Positions 10,864 to 20,803 of a stretch of 64,000 bases of DNA are shown here, in pieces. The stretch is taken from the NCBI GenBank assembly GCA_963809765.1, contig CAWEKT010000003.1, forward strand, positions 1,116,001 through 1,180,000, given 5' to 3'. The position numbers were made by a program, and so were the translations under genes. The notes beneath the pieces were generated by a model, which was not told the DNA's origin, ran no database searches, and saw only the letters and a program-made list of their open reading frames with translations. The stretch comes from JACVRM01 sp963809765. GTDB taxonomy: Bacteria > Actinomycetota > Thermoleophilia > Gaiellales > Gaiellaceae. The stretch's first letter is position 1; the number at the start of each line of letters is the position of its first letter.

Positions 10864-12082
10864 CTAGGCGGGGGCGCCGGCCTCGACCCCGAGGAGGCCG
10901 CCCAGCTCGGCGGCGCCTAGCTCGGCCAAGGAGTCGAGCGACTCCTCCACCGCGGCCGCGAACGCTTCGGGGCCACCGAAGCGGTCGAGCGTCTCGGGCG
11001 GCAGGAACTTGAGCAGCAGAGCGGAGGTGCCCGGCGGCAGGGCTGCGAAGTGCACCGTCAGGATCCCGTGGTCGCGGAGCAGGAGCATGGCCAGCGCGGC
11101 GGTCGCCTCGTAGGGGACGATTCCCTCCACGCCGGTGCGGCGCAGGATCGCCTCGCCCTGGAGCTTCGCCGCGACCGGCGTGCGCTCGACCACATTCCCC
11201 AGCCGGGCTTCGAGTGCATCGCCGACGGCGTGGGTCGCCTCCACGAGCCGGCGCACGCGCTCGGGCGTGTACTGCTCGAGCGAGCGCACGACCGCCGGGT
11301 AGAGCATCGGCCGCGCCTCGAGGCCGAGCTCGACCGCGCGCGCCCGGATGCGCCCCACCAGGTCGGCCTCGCCGGCGAGCAGGCCGAGCCGGGGGCCGAT
11401 CACGCCGTACTTGTCGAGGCCCGTTGCACCGGCGACCGCGCCGAGCTCGAGCGTGCGGGGCTGGCCGAAGACCGCGGGGCCGACCCGTGCTCCGCCGGCG
11501 TCGTCGACGAACACCGGGACGCCGGCGGCGTCGGCGGCTGCCAGCACGCCCGAGAGCTCGTCGCCGGAAAGCGATTCGTAGGAGACGGCCAGGCGCGTGA
11601 CGACGGCGAGCGCTGCCCCCTGCGAGGCGGCTCGAGAACGCGTCGAGGCCCACGGTGTCGACGAGCTCGCCGCCCGCGAGACGCACGGCCCGCACGACCA
11701 CGGGGTGCGAGTACGACGGCGAGACGCCGACAACCGTGTCGCCGGGCCGGACGAGCACCTGCATGGCCGCGACGATCGCCGCGGTGAGCCGGTTGGCGAC
11801 GAAGACGTCGTGGCGGCCGGGCTCGCCGCCGAGGTGCTCGAGCGCGAGCTCCGTCAGCCGCTCGCCGAAGAGCGCCGGCGCGAGGTCGTCGTCGAGCAGC
11901 TCCGGCTCGGGGTCGACCGGCGGTAGCGAGCGCTCGAGGCCGGTGAAGTTGTAGAGCGTGCCGGCGCGCTGCCGCTCGGCCACGATCCGCCACGCCGCCC
12001 GCAGCTTCGCCAGGTCGGCGGCCGTGTCCGGCAGGAGCGCGCCGCGCTCGTACGGCAGCCCGGACGCGACCGCGGCGGTCAA
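10864..12082 (-). CDS. Fold-type I PLP-dependent enzyme, aminotransferase/SelA-like (frame broken once)
   Basis: The N-terminal half (AALFGERLTELALEHLGG, PGDTVVGVSPSYSHPVVVRAV) and the second half after a break near 11630 (FVDDAGGARVGPAVFG, then TGLDKYGVIGPRLGLLAG) form one PLP enzyme of about 406 residues. The lysine in GLDKYG with the glycine-rich stretch after it resembles the Schiff-base segment of SelA and D-glucosaminate-6-phosphate ammonia-lyase-like proteins more than classical aspartate aminotransferases. The TTG start at 12082 overlaps the TGA stop of the upstream permease (TTGA), which implies translational coupling to the ABC importer operon, so the enzyme may process the imported substrate. 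Confidence 0.65.
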
Positions 12083-12799
12083 GTCAGCTGGGCTGCCCCA
12101 CCGCCTTCGCCGGCTCCGAAGCGCTTCTCGAGGCGGCGGCCGAGCACGACGAGGGGGAACGAGAGGATGAAGAAGACGACGGCAATGCCGCCGTAGATCT
12201 CGAGCGAATGGTTCTCGCCGATGCCGACGGGCGGGAAGGCGTTGAGCCGCTCAACCGACCGCTCTGCCGCTCGAGAGCAGCTCCGACCCGCCGATCAGGC
12301 GACGAGCGTCGTATTCTGGATGATGCCGACGAGCAGCCCGGTGAGCGGCGGCAGCAAGCGGCGGAAGGCCTGCGGGACGACCACGTAGGCGTGGCGTCCC
12401 ACCCAGCCGAAGCCGAGCGCCGCGGCCGCCTCGTGCTGCGGGCGCGGGATCGACTGCACCGCCCCGCGCGTCGCCTCGGCGACCTGCGCGCTGCCCCACA
12501 GCGTCAGGCCGATCGCGCCGGCCGTCACCGCGTCGAACTCGAACTGTTGCCGGGCAGCTTGGGCAGCCAGAAGAAGACCATGAAGATGGTCACGATGATC
12601 GGCAGTCCTCGCCAGACCTCGATGTAGAGCCGGATCAGCGCCGCGCAGGGGCAGGAACTTGACCGTGATCAGCGTGCCGAGCACCATGCCGATCACCGTG
12701 CTCGCGACCATCGCGATCAGCGCGATCTTGATCATGGTTGGGCAGGCCCTCGCGGTAGCTGTACTCGACGACGGGACCGACCCAGTCGGGGAGGCTCAC
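12079..12799 (-). CDS. Amino-acid ABC importer permease, second subunit (frame broken several times)
   Basis: The pieces, in order, are VSLPDWVGPVVEYSYREG, then IALIAMVASTVIGMVLGTLITV (membrane segment), LYIEVWRGLPIIVTIFMVFF, GAIGLTLWGSAQVAEATRGA, EAAAALGFGWVG with VVVPQAFRRLLPPL (the EAA loop that docks on the ATPase), and GGIAVVFFILSFPLVVLGRRLEKRF. These match a HisM/GlnP-type permease. At least four single-base breaks occur (near 12735, 12650, 12555 and 12300). The GTG start overlaps the stop of the first permease and GGAGGAGGT precedes it. Confidence 0.75.
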
Positions 12800-13483
12800 A
12801 GGCGCACCTCCTCCGGAGATGCGCAGCCGCGACTCGATGCAGCCTGACCGAGAGCGAGATTCCCCAGACGAGCGTGAGGTAGGTGACGGCCAGCACCGTG
12901 AACGTCTCGTTCGTCTGCAGCGTGAGCGCGTTGATGTTGAGCGCCGTCGTCGTGAACTCCGGGTAGGCGATCACGTACATCAACGCGGTGTTCTTGAACA
13001 TCGCGACGTAGGTGTTGATGGACGAGGGCAGGGCGATCCGTCCGCCGATCGGCAGGGTGACGCTGCCGAAGGTGCGGATGCGGCTGAAGCCGAGCGCGAG
13101 CGCCGCCTCGCGATAGCCCCTCGGGACCGCCTCGAAGCCGGCGCGGAAGTTCTCGACGTTGAAGGCGCCGCCCCAGATCATCACCGCGAGGCACGCGACC
13201 GTGAAGCCGTCGAGGTAGATGCCGACCTGTGGCAGGCCGAAGAAGAGGATGAAGATCTGGACCAGGATCGGCGTGCAACGGATGACGTCCACGTACACGG
13301 CCGTCAGCTGGCTGACGACGGGGATCCGCGCCGCGCGCGCCGCGCCGAGCACGATGCCAATGACGACGCGCGCCCACGATTGCGACGCCCGAGACCTGGA
13401 GCGTCCGCAGCAAGCCGTGCGCGCAGGTCGTCGAAGTTGTCGCTGACGTACGACGACGACTCGAACGCCGCGACGACGTTCAT
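12796..13483 (-). CDS. Amino-acid ABC importer permease, first subunit (frame broken near both ends)
   Basis: The protein starts MNVVAAFESSSYVSDNFDDL at ATG 13483. After a break near 13420 it continues VYVDVIRCTPILVQIFILFF, FTVACLAVMIWGGAFNVENF and EAALALGFSRIRTFGSVTLP, the EAA-loop signature of binding-protein-dependent permeases, and then MFKNTALMYVIAYPEF. The last 15 residues are again out of frame, with EVRL and the stop overlapping the next GTG. It would form the membrane channel with the second permease. The gene follows the substrate-binding protein gene after a strong hairpin. Confidence 0.8.
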
Positions 13484-13499
13484 GCGAGAGGACGTAAAG

Positions 13500-13531
13500 A
13501 GGGGAGCGACCGCGTGCGCGGCCGCTCCCCT
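13500..13531 (-). terminator. Intercistronic hairpin between binding protein and permease genes
   Basis: A near-perfect 15-bp stem (AGGGGAGCG paired with CGCTCCCCT, one mismatch inside) lies in the gap between the binding-protein stop and the permease start. On the minus strand it is followed by TCTTT. It could partially terminate or stabilise the upstream mRNA, giving more binding protein than permease. Confidence 0.6.
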
Positions 13532-13557
13532 GTGCGTCGAGTAGCCCCTGCCGGCGG

Positions 13558-14478
13558 CTACGGGCAAACGGTCTCCGGGCTCGGCTGGTTCGCCGGGTTG
13601 TAGGTGAAGGTCTGCTTCGGCCGGAGGATGTTCTTCGAGTAGCTCGGGATGAACCGCGGAGCGATGTTGTTGCGCAGGATGGTCATGAAGGTGTCCTTCG
13701 CCTTCATGATCGCGAGCCGCGAGTCGACCCAGCGCTTCAGCGCCACGTTGCCCTGCTTGATGCCGATGCCGTACGGCAGCGGCAGGAAGATGTCCTCGGT
13801 CATCTTCGACGTCCGGTCGGCCGCGGCCAGCGGTGCGAGCACCGTGTCGTCGAACATGAGGATGTCCGCACGGCCCTGGTTGAACGCGAGCTGGGCGTTG
13901 GCGAACGTCGAGTGCACGTCCCGCGTCGCCGTCGGGAAGCACTTCTGCAACCAGCTGTCGTAGATCGAGCCGCTGGTCGTTGCGACGCGCCTGCCGGGGA
14001 TGTCGCGCAGGCTGCTGACCGGCGAGGTCGTTCTTCACGAGCATCCGGCCGCTGGTCTTGTAGTACGCCGCGCGAGAAGTCGATCCGAGTGTCGCGGTCG
14101 CGGGTGTAGGTGAACGTCGAGATGACGAGATCTGCCCGGTCGTTCGTGAGCAGAGGCTCTCGAGTCGGCGTCGGTGCACACTCGTACGTGACGCGGTTCT
14201 TGTTGCCGAAGGCGTAGCGCGCGAACCACTGGGCGACCTCGACGTCGAAGCCGGCGTTCTTGCCGCTGGACGTCGATGTAGCCGAACGGCGGCGCGTCGC
14301 ACTTGACGCCGACGATGAACCGCTTGCGGTTCCGGATGGCGGCCGGCAGCGGCGGCAGCGGCTTCTTCTTCTGCGCCGAGGTCGCCGGACTCGGCGGCAG
14401 GCTCGCTCGGCGCCGCCGTGCTCCAGGTCGTGAACGCCGACGCGGCGAGCACGACGACCGCTGCGATCAGCAGCCGTT

Positions 14479-14482
<4 letters not shown>
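13558..14482 (-). CDS. Amino-acid ABC importer substrate-binding protein (frame broken several times)
   Basis: The N-terminus MKRLLIAAVVVLAASAFTTW is a signal peptide. The reconstructed body reads RNRKRFIVGVKCDAPPFGYIDV, GFDVEVAQWFARYAFG, DLVISTFTYTRDRDTRIDFS and SIYDSWLQKCFPTATRDV, and ends with KRWVDSRLAIMKAKDTF. This is the SBP_bac_3 (family 3, polar amino acid) pattern. About five frame breaks fall between 13980 and 14400, while the last 130 residues are intact. The ATG overlaps the stop of the ATPase gene (ATGA). It would capture an amino acid outside the membrane and deliver it to the two permeases. Confidence 0.78.
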
Positions 14483-15342
<860 letters not shown>

Positions 15343-15418
15343 ACGCCGCCGATTCAAGACGAAATGTGTCCACCCGGCAACCGCCGGTGCCGTCCGGACG
15401 CCTTCCGGACCGGCGCGG

Positions 15419-15424
15419 TAGGTT
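15419..15424 (+). promoter_or_regulatory. Candidate -10 box of a leaderless promoter (LLM oxidoreductase)
   Basis: TAGGTT is followed by 6 nt and the GTG at 15431, with no Shine-Dalgarno sequence. Confidence 0.5.
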
Positions 15425-15430
15425 CCGCCG

Positions 15431-16384
15431 GTGCGAGTGGCGCTGATGATCGAGGGCCAGGAGGGGGTCTCCTGGGAGCAGTGGCTGGCCCTGGCGCGGA
15501 CGGCGGAGGAGGCCGGCATCGAGGCGCTCTTCCGCTCCGACCACTACACGAGCGGGCTCGGGCACGGCGAGCGAGAAGCGCTCGACGCGTGGACGACGCT
15601 GGCGGCGCTGGCGGCCGTGACCGAGCGAATCCGCTTCGGCACGCTGGTCTCACCCGTGACCTTCCGGCATCCGTCGCTGCTCGCGCGGGCGGTGGCCACC
15701 GTCGACCACATCTCGGGCGGCCGGGTCGAGCTCGGCATGGGCACCGGCTGGATGGAGCTGGAGCACGAGGCGTACGGCTTTCCGTTCCCGCCCTACGACG
15801 AGCGGCTGGCGGAGCTCCGGGAGCAGGTGGAGATCGTGCACCGGCAGTGGACGGAGGAGGCGTTCGACTTCGAGGGCGAGCGCTACCGGCTGCAAGACGC
15901 ACGCGCACGGCCGCGGCCGGTGCAGCAGCCGCACCCGCCGCTGATCATCGGCGGGCAGGGCAAGCGCCGGTCGGTCGCCGTCGCCGCCCGCTGGGCCGAC
16001 GAGTACAACACCTTCGGGCACGACGCGGACACGTTCCGCGCGATCCGCCGACGGCTCGACGAAGCGCTGGGCGACGAGGGGCGGGAGCCGGCGTCGGTGC
16101 CGCTCTCGGCGATGGTCGGGTTCGTGCTCGGCCGCGATGCGGCCGAGGTGGACGAGCGGCTGCGCGCGTTCCTCGCTCGCGTCGGGCGGGCCGACATGGA
16201 TCCGGCGGAGTTCCTGGCCGCGCGGGCGGGCCGCTTCCAGGCGGGCACCGTCGACGAGGTCGCCGCAGGGCTGCGCCGCTTCGAAGCAGCCGGCGTCGAG
16301 CGCGTCTTCATGCAGCACCTGCTGCACGACGACCTCGACACCGTGCGGCTCATCGGCCACGAGCTCGCGCCGGCGCTCGCCTGA
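15431..16384 (+). CDS. LLM-class (F420/flavin-dependent) oxidoreductase
   Basis: This is an intact 317-residue TIM-barrel protein of the luciferase-like monooxygenase superfamily. Typical segments are ALFRSDHYTSG, RIRFGTLVSPVTFRHPSLLAR, GRVELGMGTGWMELEHEAYGF and PPLIIGGQGKRRSVAVAARWADEYN. Actinobacterial members commonly use coenzyme F420, but the cofactor cannot be assigned with certainty here. It lies between two amino-acid importers and is divergent from the first. The start is GTG with a TAGGTT box 6 nt upstream. Confidence 0.87.
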   Translation: MRVALMIEGQEGVSWEQWLALARTAEEAGIEALFRSDHYTSGLGHGEREALDAWTTLAALAAVTERIRFGTLVSPVTFRHPSLLARAVATVDHISGGRVELGMGTGWMELEHEAYGFPFPPYDERLAELREQVEIVHRQWTEEAFDFEGERYRLQDARARPRPVQQPHPPLIIGGQGKRRSVAVAARWADEYNTFGHDADTFRAIRRRLDEALGDEGREPASVPLSAMVGFVLGRDAAEVDERLRAFLARVGRADMDPAEFLAARAGRFQAGTVDEVAAGLRRFEAAGVERVFMQHLLHDDLDTVRLIGHELAPALA

Positions 16385-16467
16385 GCATCTATCGAAGGCA
16401 TGGGCAGACATCTGTGCCGGGACACACCCTCAGCGTCCCGTCCGACCGCTTCGCTGGCCAGCCGAAA

Positions 16468-16494
16468 GAGTTAGTGGCTGTCAGCCACTAACTC
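16468..16494. repeat. Perfect 13-bp palindrome between convergent genes
   Basis: GAGTTAGTGGCTG and its reverse complement are separated by one T. The core GTGGCT...AGCCAC recurs at 30300-30314. It sits between the LLM gene and the convergent ATPase gene and may serve as a bidirectional terminator or be a mobile palindromic repeat. Confidence 0.7.
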
Positions 16495-16554
16495 CTCGAT
16501 GCAGGTGGCGTCGGGTCGGCTCTTCGAGTTGAGAGCATGCGCGCGGAGCCGCGG

Positions 16555-17310
16555 TCAAAGGCGACCGGCCTCGACGATCCGCTGCAGGAACTGCTGCGTC
16601 CGCGGCTCGCCGGGGGCCGAGAAGATCTGCTCCGGCGTGCCCTGCTCCAGGATCACGCCGCCGTCCAGGAAGCAGACGCGATCGGCGATGTCGCGGGCGA
16701 AGCCCATCTCGTGCGTCGCGATCAGCATCGTCATGCCGCCGGCCGCCAGCTCGCGAATGACGTTGAGGACCTCGGCGATCAACTCCGGGTCGAGCGCGCT
16801 CGTCACCTCGTCCAGCAGCATGAGCCGCGGCTGCATGGCGAGCGCCCGCACGATCGCGACCCGCTGCTGCTGGCCGCCGGAGAGCCGGTCGGGGTATTCG
16901 TCGCGCTTGTCGGCGAGCCCGAAGCGCATGAGCAGCGCCGCGCCTTGCTCCTCGGCTTCGGCGCGTGACAGGCCGAGCACCTCGCGTGGCGCGAGCGTGA
17001 TGTTGCGCAGCACGGTCATGTGCGGGAAGAGGTTGTAGGCCTGGAAGACGATGCCGATGCTGCGTCGCACCTGGTTCAGGTCCACGCCAGGGGCGCTCAG
17101 GTCGGTGCCGGCGACGACGATCCGGCCGCGGTCGACCGGGATGAGCCCATTGACACAGCGCAGGAGGGTCGACTTGCCCGAGCCCGAGGCGCCGATCAGG
17201 CAGACCACCTCGTGCTCGGAGAGGCTGAGGTCGATGCCCCCCAGCACCTCGACGTCGCCGAAGGACTTGTGGACGTCCTCCAGGCGCACAGCCTCGGGAA
17301 CGGCGCTCAT
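16555..17310 (-). CDS. Amino-acid ABC importer ATP-binding protein (second system)
   Basis: This is an intact 251-residue ATPase with Walker A GASGSGKST, Q-loop FQAYNLFPHM, signature LSGGQQQRVAIVRAL, Walker B LMLLDEVTSALDPE and H-loop IATHEMGFARD. It belongs to the GlnQ-like polar amino-acid class. ATG overlaps the permease stop (ATGA). It is the last gene of a three-gene operon read binding protein, permease, ATPase. Confidence 0.9.
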   Translation of the reverse strand: MSAVPEAVRLEDVHKSFGDVEVLGGIDLSLSEHEVVCLIGASGSGKSTLLRCVNGLIPVDRGRIVVAGTDLSAPGVDLNQVRRSIGIVFQAYNLFPHMTVLRNITLAPREVLGLSRAEAEEQGAALLMRFGLADKRDEYPDRLSGGQQQRVAIVRALAMQPRLMLLDEVTSALDPELIAEVLNVIRELAAGGMTMLIATHEMGFARDIADRVCFLDGGVILEQGTPEQIFSAPGEPRTQQFLQRIVEAGRL

Positions 17311-18158
17311 CCGGCCGGCCCTCCCGCGAGCTGCCGCCGCCGCTCGCGCGCGATCAGCCAGTCGGTCAGGCGCGCCATCGGGATCGTGAGCAGGATGAAG
17401 AGGAGCGCAGTGGCGAAGTACGGCGTGTAGTCGAAGTTGCGCGCGACCTCGATCTGCGACTGGCGAAAGGCCTCCACGGGGCCGATCAGCGCGACGAGTG
17501 CCGTGTCCTTCTGGAGGCCGATGAAGTCGTTCAGGAGCGGCGGGATCACGCGGCGCACAGCCTGCGGGACGACCACGAACCGCAGCGACTGCGGCCGCGT
17601 GAGCCCGAGGGAGCGCGCTGCCGCCTCCTGGCTCGGATGGACCGAGTCGATGCCGGCGCGGTAGACCTCGGACACGTAGGCGGAGTAGACGAGCACGAGC
17701 GCGGCGATGCCCCAGACGAACTCCGACGTCGGCACGCCGGAGAGCCCGAGCGCCGGCACACCGAAGCCGAGCAGGTAGATGACGAGGATCGTCGGGACGC
17801 CGCGGAAGACATCCGTGTAGGCGGTCGCCAGCAGCCGCACGGGGAAGAAGACGGGCCCCGGTAGCCCCCGGAGCACGGCGATCAGCAGGCCGAGGATCAG
17901 GATGAAGACCTCGGCGATCAGGAAGATCTTGATGTTGACGAGGAGCTTCGGCGCGATCGCCCGGATCGACGTCGAGAAGATGTCCCCGTCGAAGAACTGC
18001 TCCTTGACGTTCGGCCACCCCGGGGAGTTGACGACCACGAGCACGATCGCGCCGAAGACGACGATCGTGCTGACGGTGGCGATCAGGGCGCTGCGCCCGG
18101 CGCCGCCGCCGCCGAGAATGCGCGAGCCCCGGTTCCCGGCTGACCCTGGCTCAGTCAC
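17307..18158 (-). CDS. Amino-acid ABC importer permease (second system)
   Basis: This is an intact 283-residue membrane protein. A hydrophobic segment at about residues 24-45 precedes a HisM-type permease domain with TAYTDVFRGVPTILVIYLLGFG and the EAA loop EAAARSLGLTRPQSLRFVVVP. It ends with a membrane helix (ALLFILLTIPMARL) and a basic tail. Only one permease gene is present here, so the channel may be a homodimer, unlike the two-permease system at 12-13 kb. Its neighbours are the matching binding protein and ATPase. Confidence 0.9.
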   Translation of the reverse strand: MTEPGSAGNRGSRILGGGGAGRSALIATVSTIVVFGAIVLVVVNSPGWPNVKEQFFDGDIFSTSIRAIAPKLLVNIKIFLIAEVFILILGLLIAVLRGLPGPVFFPVRLLATAYTDVFRGVPTILVIYLLGFGVPALGLSGVPTSEFVWGIAALVLVYSAYVSEVYRAGIDSVHPSQEAAARSLGLTRPQSLRFVVVPQAVRRVIPPLLNDFIGLQKDTALVALIGPVEAFRQSQIEVARNFDYTPYFATALLFILLTIPMARLTDWLIARERRRQLAGGPAG

Positions 18159-18205
18159 CGCCCGAGAGCCTCAGCGTGCGCGGGCGGCCGGCGTCCGAGG
18201 GCTCG

Positions 18206-19114
18206 TCAGTCGAGGACCGGCGGCGCCGAGCCGGCGATCCACTTCTGCTCGAGCCGGTCGAGCGTGCCGTCCTCGCGGAGCACCGAGATCGCCTCGTTGA
18301 CGCACTCACGGAGGGGGTTGCCCTTCTCGAAGACGACGCCGAAGCGCTCCGGGTTGTCGCCGAGCCGCGGCAGCCGGCCCACGACGGTGCCGTTCGGAAT
18401 CTGCACCGCGGACATGTAGAGCGAGGTCGGGTAGTCGACGACGATCCCGTCGATCTGATCCGCCTTCAGCGCCGAGATGGCGTCGTTGTTCGTGTCGTAG
18501 ACCTTCGGATCGTTGCTCGGCTCGATCACCTGTACGAGCGTGTCGTAGCTCGTGGTCCCGATCTGAACTCCCAGTGTCGCGTCCTTCAGGTCGGCGAGGG
18601 ACGCTGCGTCAGCGATCGGCGAGCCCTCGTTCGAGACGACCGCCTGCTGGACGTCGTAGTAGGAGTCACTGAAGTCCAGTGCCTTCTCGCGCTCGGCGCT
18701 GTGCGAGACCTGGTTGATGTCGAAGTCGAAGTCCTTCGCGCCCGGCCGGAACAGCTGGTTGAACGGGACGACCGTCCACTTCACCTCCGCGTCGGTGAAG
18801 CCCAGCTGCTCGGCGATCGCGTAGGCGACCTCCGCCTCGTAGCCCTTCTTGGTCGGCGTCGTCGTCGGATCCCACGGCTCGTCCTTCTTCGCGCCCTCGA
18901 ACCACGGCGGGAACGCCGGGTTGTCCGTCGCGAGGGTCAGCTGCCCCGGCGTGACGAGCTCGAGCGAGTCCTTCTCGCAGGCGGTGATCTGCTCGGTCTG
19001 GGTCGTCGTCCCGCCGGCACTGCCGCCGTCGTCATCGTCGTCGTCACCGCCGCAGCCGGCGGCCGCGAGGCCGAGCGTGGCAAGCAGGGCGGCGACGAGG
19101 AGCGCGCGACGCAT
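18206..19114 (-). CDS. Amino-acid ABC importer substrate-binding lipoprotein (second system)
   Basis: An intact 302-residue protein with signal peptide and lipobox LAAAGC, followed by an aspartate run and a flexible linker. The family 3 solute-binding domain begins at about residue 50 (LTLATDNPAFPPW) and contains KGYEAEVAYAIAEQLGF, VKWTVVPFNQLF, DINQVSHSAEREKALDFS and GTTSYDTLVQVIEP. These match polar amino-acid binding proteins. The ATG at 19114 has no Shine-Dalgarno sequence but TAGGGT lies 8 nt upstream. It is first in its operon. Confidence 0.9.
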   Translation of the reverse strand: MRRALLVAALLATLGLAAAGCGGDDDDDDGGSAGGTTTQTEQITACEKDSLELVTPGQLTLATDNPAFPPWFEGAKKDEPWDPTTTPTKKGYEAEVAYAIAEQLGFTDAEVKWTVVPFNQLFRPGAKDFDFDINQVSHSAEREKALDFSDSYYDVQQAVVSNEGSPIADAASLADLKDATLGVQIGTTSYDTLVQVIEPSNDPKVYDTNNDAISALKADQIDGIVVDYPTSLYMSAVQIPNGTVVGRLPRLGDNPERFGVVFEKGNPLRECVNEAISVLREDGTLDRLEQKWIAGSAPPVLD

Positions 19115-19122
19115 GCGCAGAG

Positions 19123-19128
19123 ACCCTA
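19123..19128 (-). promoter_or_regulatory. Candidate -10 box of a leaderless promoter (binding lipoprotein)
   Basis: TAGGGT on the minus strand, then 8 nt, then ATG at 19114. Confidence 0.45.
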
Positions 19129-19183
19129 TCCGGTCGGCTTCGGGCGACGCGGCGGGCTCGGAACCGCGAGCTCGCCCGGGCGG

Positions 19184-19624
19184 TCACCCGGCGCGCCGGC
19201 CAACGATCGTCGCGAGCATGGTGGCCACGTGCGCACGCTCCGCGCCCAGGGCGAAGGCGTCGCCTCGGCAGATGGTCAGCGTGCGGCCCGAGCGTACGAC
19301 CTCGCCCACGGCTTCCAGCACGTCGCCTAGAGCCGGCGCCAGCAGGTTGACCTTGAGCTCGACGGTCAGCACCTCCGCGTCCTCGGGCAGCAGCGACAGC
19401 GCCGCGTAGCCGCACGCACTGTCCAGCGCCGCGGTGACGACCCCCGCGTGCAGGAACCCGTGCTGCTGGGTCAGGCGTGGCTCGATGGCCAGCGTGATGA
19501 CGACGCGCCCGGCACCGACCTCCGCCAGCTCCGCTCCGAGCGTGGCCATCGCTCCCTGAAGCGCGAAGCTGGCGCGGACGCGCTCGACGGCAGAGTCGTC
19601 GAGCGGGGCCCGGGCCTCGCTCAT
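19184..19624 (-). CDS. PaaI-family hotdog-fold thioesterase
   Basis: A 146-residue protein with the hotdog thioesterase core: LTQQHGFLHAGVVTAALDSACGYAAL contains the conserved HGG-like helix segment and an aspartate in the position of the PaaI catalytic residue; VELKVNLLAPALGDVLEAVGEVVRSGRT is the following strand pair. It probably hydrolyses an acyl-CoA thioester. The ATG at 19624 gives the family length; the frame is open further upstream but without conserved sequence. Confidence 0.8.
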   Translation of the reverse strand: MSEARAPLDDSAVERVRASFALQGAMATLGAELAEVGAGRVVITLAIEPRLTQQHGFLHAGVVTAALDSACGYAALSLLPEDAEVLTVELKVNLLAPALGDVLEAVGEVVRSGRTLTICRGDAFALGAERAHVATMLATIVGRRAG

Positions 19625-19826
19625 CCGCGTCTCCACAAGCGAATCAACCAGCGTCGCTGCCAACCGGGCCTCGCTCGCTGGCAGACACTCATGCACGGCG
19701 ACTTTACGAAGCGGGCGGCGGAGGTGCTGTCCGAGACGAGTCGAACACTTTCCCTCGATGGGGGCATTGAGGTCGCTGCGCCCGGTCGTCACCGTCCGTA
19801 GAGACGGCCTCGACGGCCGGCACACC

Positions 19827-20234
19827 ATGGCGGATTCCCTGCGGCCCTTGCGGATCCGGCTGGTCGACCCGACGCTGGTCGGCGAGCTGATCGAGTTCCT
19901 CCGACAGAGGAGCTGCGTCGCCGAGCAGACCGACCGCGTGACGATCGAGGTCTGGCCGCCACAGCTGCTGTACGAGGCGAACGGCCACGGGCCTGCGAAC
20001 GGGGCGAGCGACGCACTGCACTGCGCCGGGTGCGGCGGGATCGTCGAGGCGGCCCTCTGGCGACTCGGCTCCTCACGATGTCACGACTGTCGCGAGACCA
20101 CGCAGCACGGGCTCCCGTGCACCTCCACGAACGGCAACGGCCGCAGCCGCTCGAAGCGCGCCCGCAGCGAGCTGCAGGAGCACCTGCGCTCGTGGCGTGC
20201 CGGCACGAACGCAGCGGCCGCCCTCACGGATTGA
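19827..20234 (+). CDS. Hypothetical protein with a two-CxxC zinc-ribbon-like centre
   Basis: A 135-residue protein that I do not recognise. The N-terminal part (LRIRLVDPTLVGELIEFLRQ) looks like a small alpha/beta sensor-like domain; the middle has CAGC and, 20 residues later, CHDC, spaced like a treble-clef or zinc-ribbon site; the C-terminus is basic and then helical (RSELQEHLRSWRAGTNAA). ATG at 19827 opens the conserved-looking part; the frame is open to 19758. It could bind nucleic acid or a partner, but nothing in the context decides. Confidence 0.5.
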   Translation: MADSLRPLRIRLVDPTLVGELIEFLRQRSCVAEQTDRVTIEVWPPQLLYEANGHGPANGASDALHCAGCGGIVEAALWRLGSSRCHDCRETTQHGLPCTSTNGNGRSRSKRARSELQEHLRSWRAGTNAAAALTD

Positions 20235-20262
20235 ATTTTCGCGTCGCCGCCGGGCGTAAGCG

Positions 20263-20763
20263 CTAACGAATCCTGGTGAAGATCCAGTCGGTCTTCTTTG
20301 CACCGACGTGGCAGTTGGTGCAGACAGCGCCGCTCGCCAGGAAGCTGAGCGGCTCGCGGGCGGTCGAGCGCGTGTACTCGACCCACTGCCAGCCCCCGTA
20401 CCCGGCGGTGCGCTTGCGGCCGATCGCGACCAGCGTGACGAAGCCCCTGTTCGAGCCCGTCTTGACCACGATCGTGCCCTTCGGGTACGGGAAGCGCTGC
20501 TTGCCGCTGCGCAGGAGCTGAGCCCGGGTGCGGTTGACGTAGACGTTCTTGACGCCGCTGTGCGCCTCCCCGCCGCGGGCCGGCAGTGGCTTGAAGTTCA
20601 TCTTCGTCCAGCGCTCGAAGCCGCGGACGTCACGGGGCAGACCCGGCAGGCTGGTAGGAGCTACGGGCTCGGCCGGCGAGCTGCCGGAACCGGCGAATGC
20701 CGCTGCGACGACCACGGCCGGAGCCGCGGCAGCCGCGACGAGGGGGAGCGCGCGGACGCGCAC
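20263..20763 (-). CDS. Cytochrome P460-like secreted haem protein
   Basis: A 166-residue protein with an N-terminal hydrophobic export segment and a single haem-c attachment motif CTNCH close to the C-terminus. Preceding blocks GFERWTKMNFKPLP, HSGVKNVYVNRT, YPKGTIVVKTG and GGWQWVEYT are those of the cytochrome P460 domain family, which has the CxxCH near the end. Known members oxidise hydroxylamine or act in cytochrome c' beta roles. Whether the cross-linking lysine is present cannot be settled by eye. It is about 40 nt downstream of a small hypothetical gene and divergent from the cytochrome oxidase cluster. Confidence 0.8.
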   Translation of the reverse strand: MRVRALPLVAAAAAPAVVVAAAFAGSGSSPAEPVAPTSLPGLPRDVRGFERWTKMNFKPLPARGGEAHSGVKNVYVNRTRAQLLRSGKQRFPYPKGTIVVKTGSNRGFVTLVAIGRKRTAGYGGWQWVEYTRSTAREPLSFLASGAVCTNCHVGAKKTDWIFTRIR

Positions 20764-20803
20764 CTCACGAGGGTGCCAGAGCCCTCGCGCGGCGGCAACC
20801 CTC

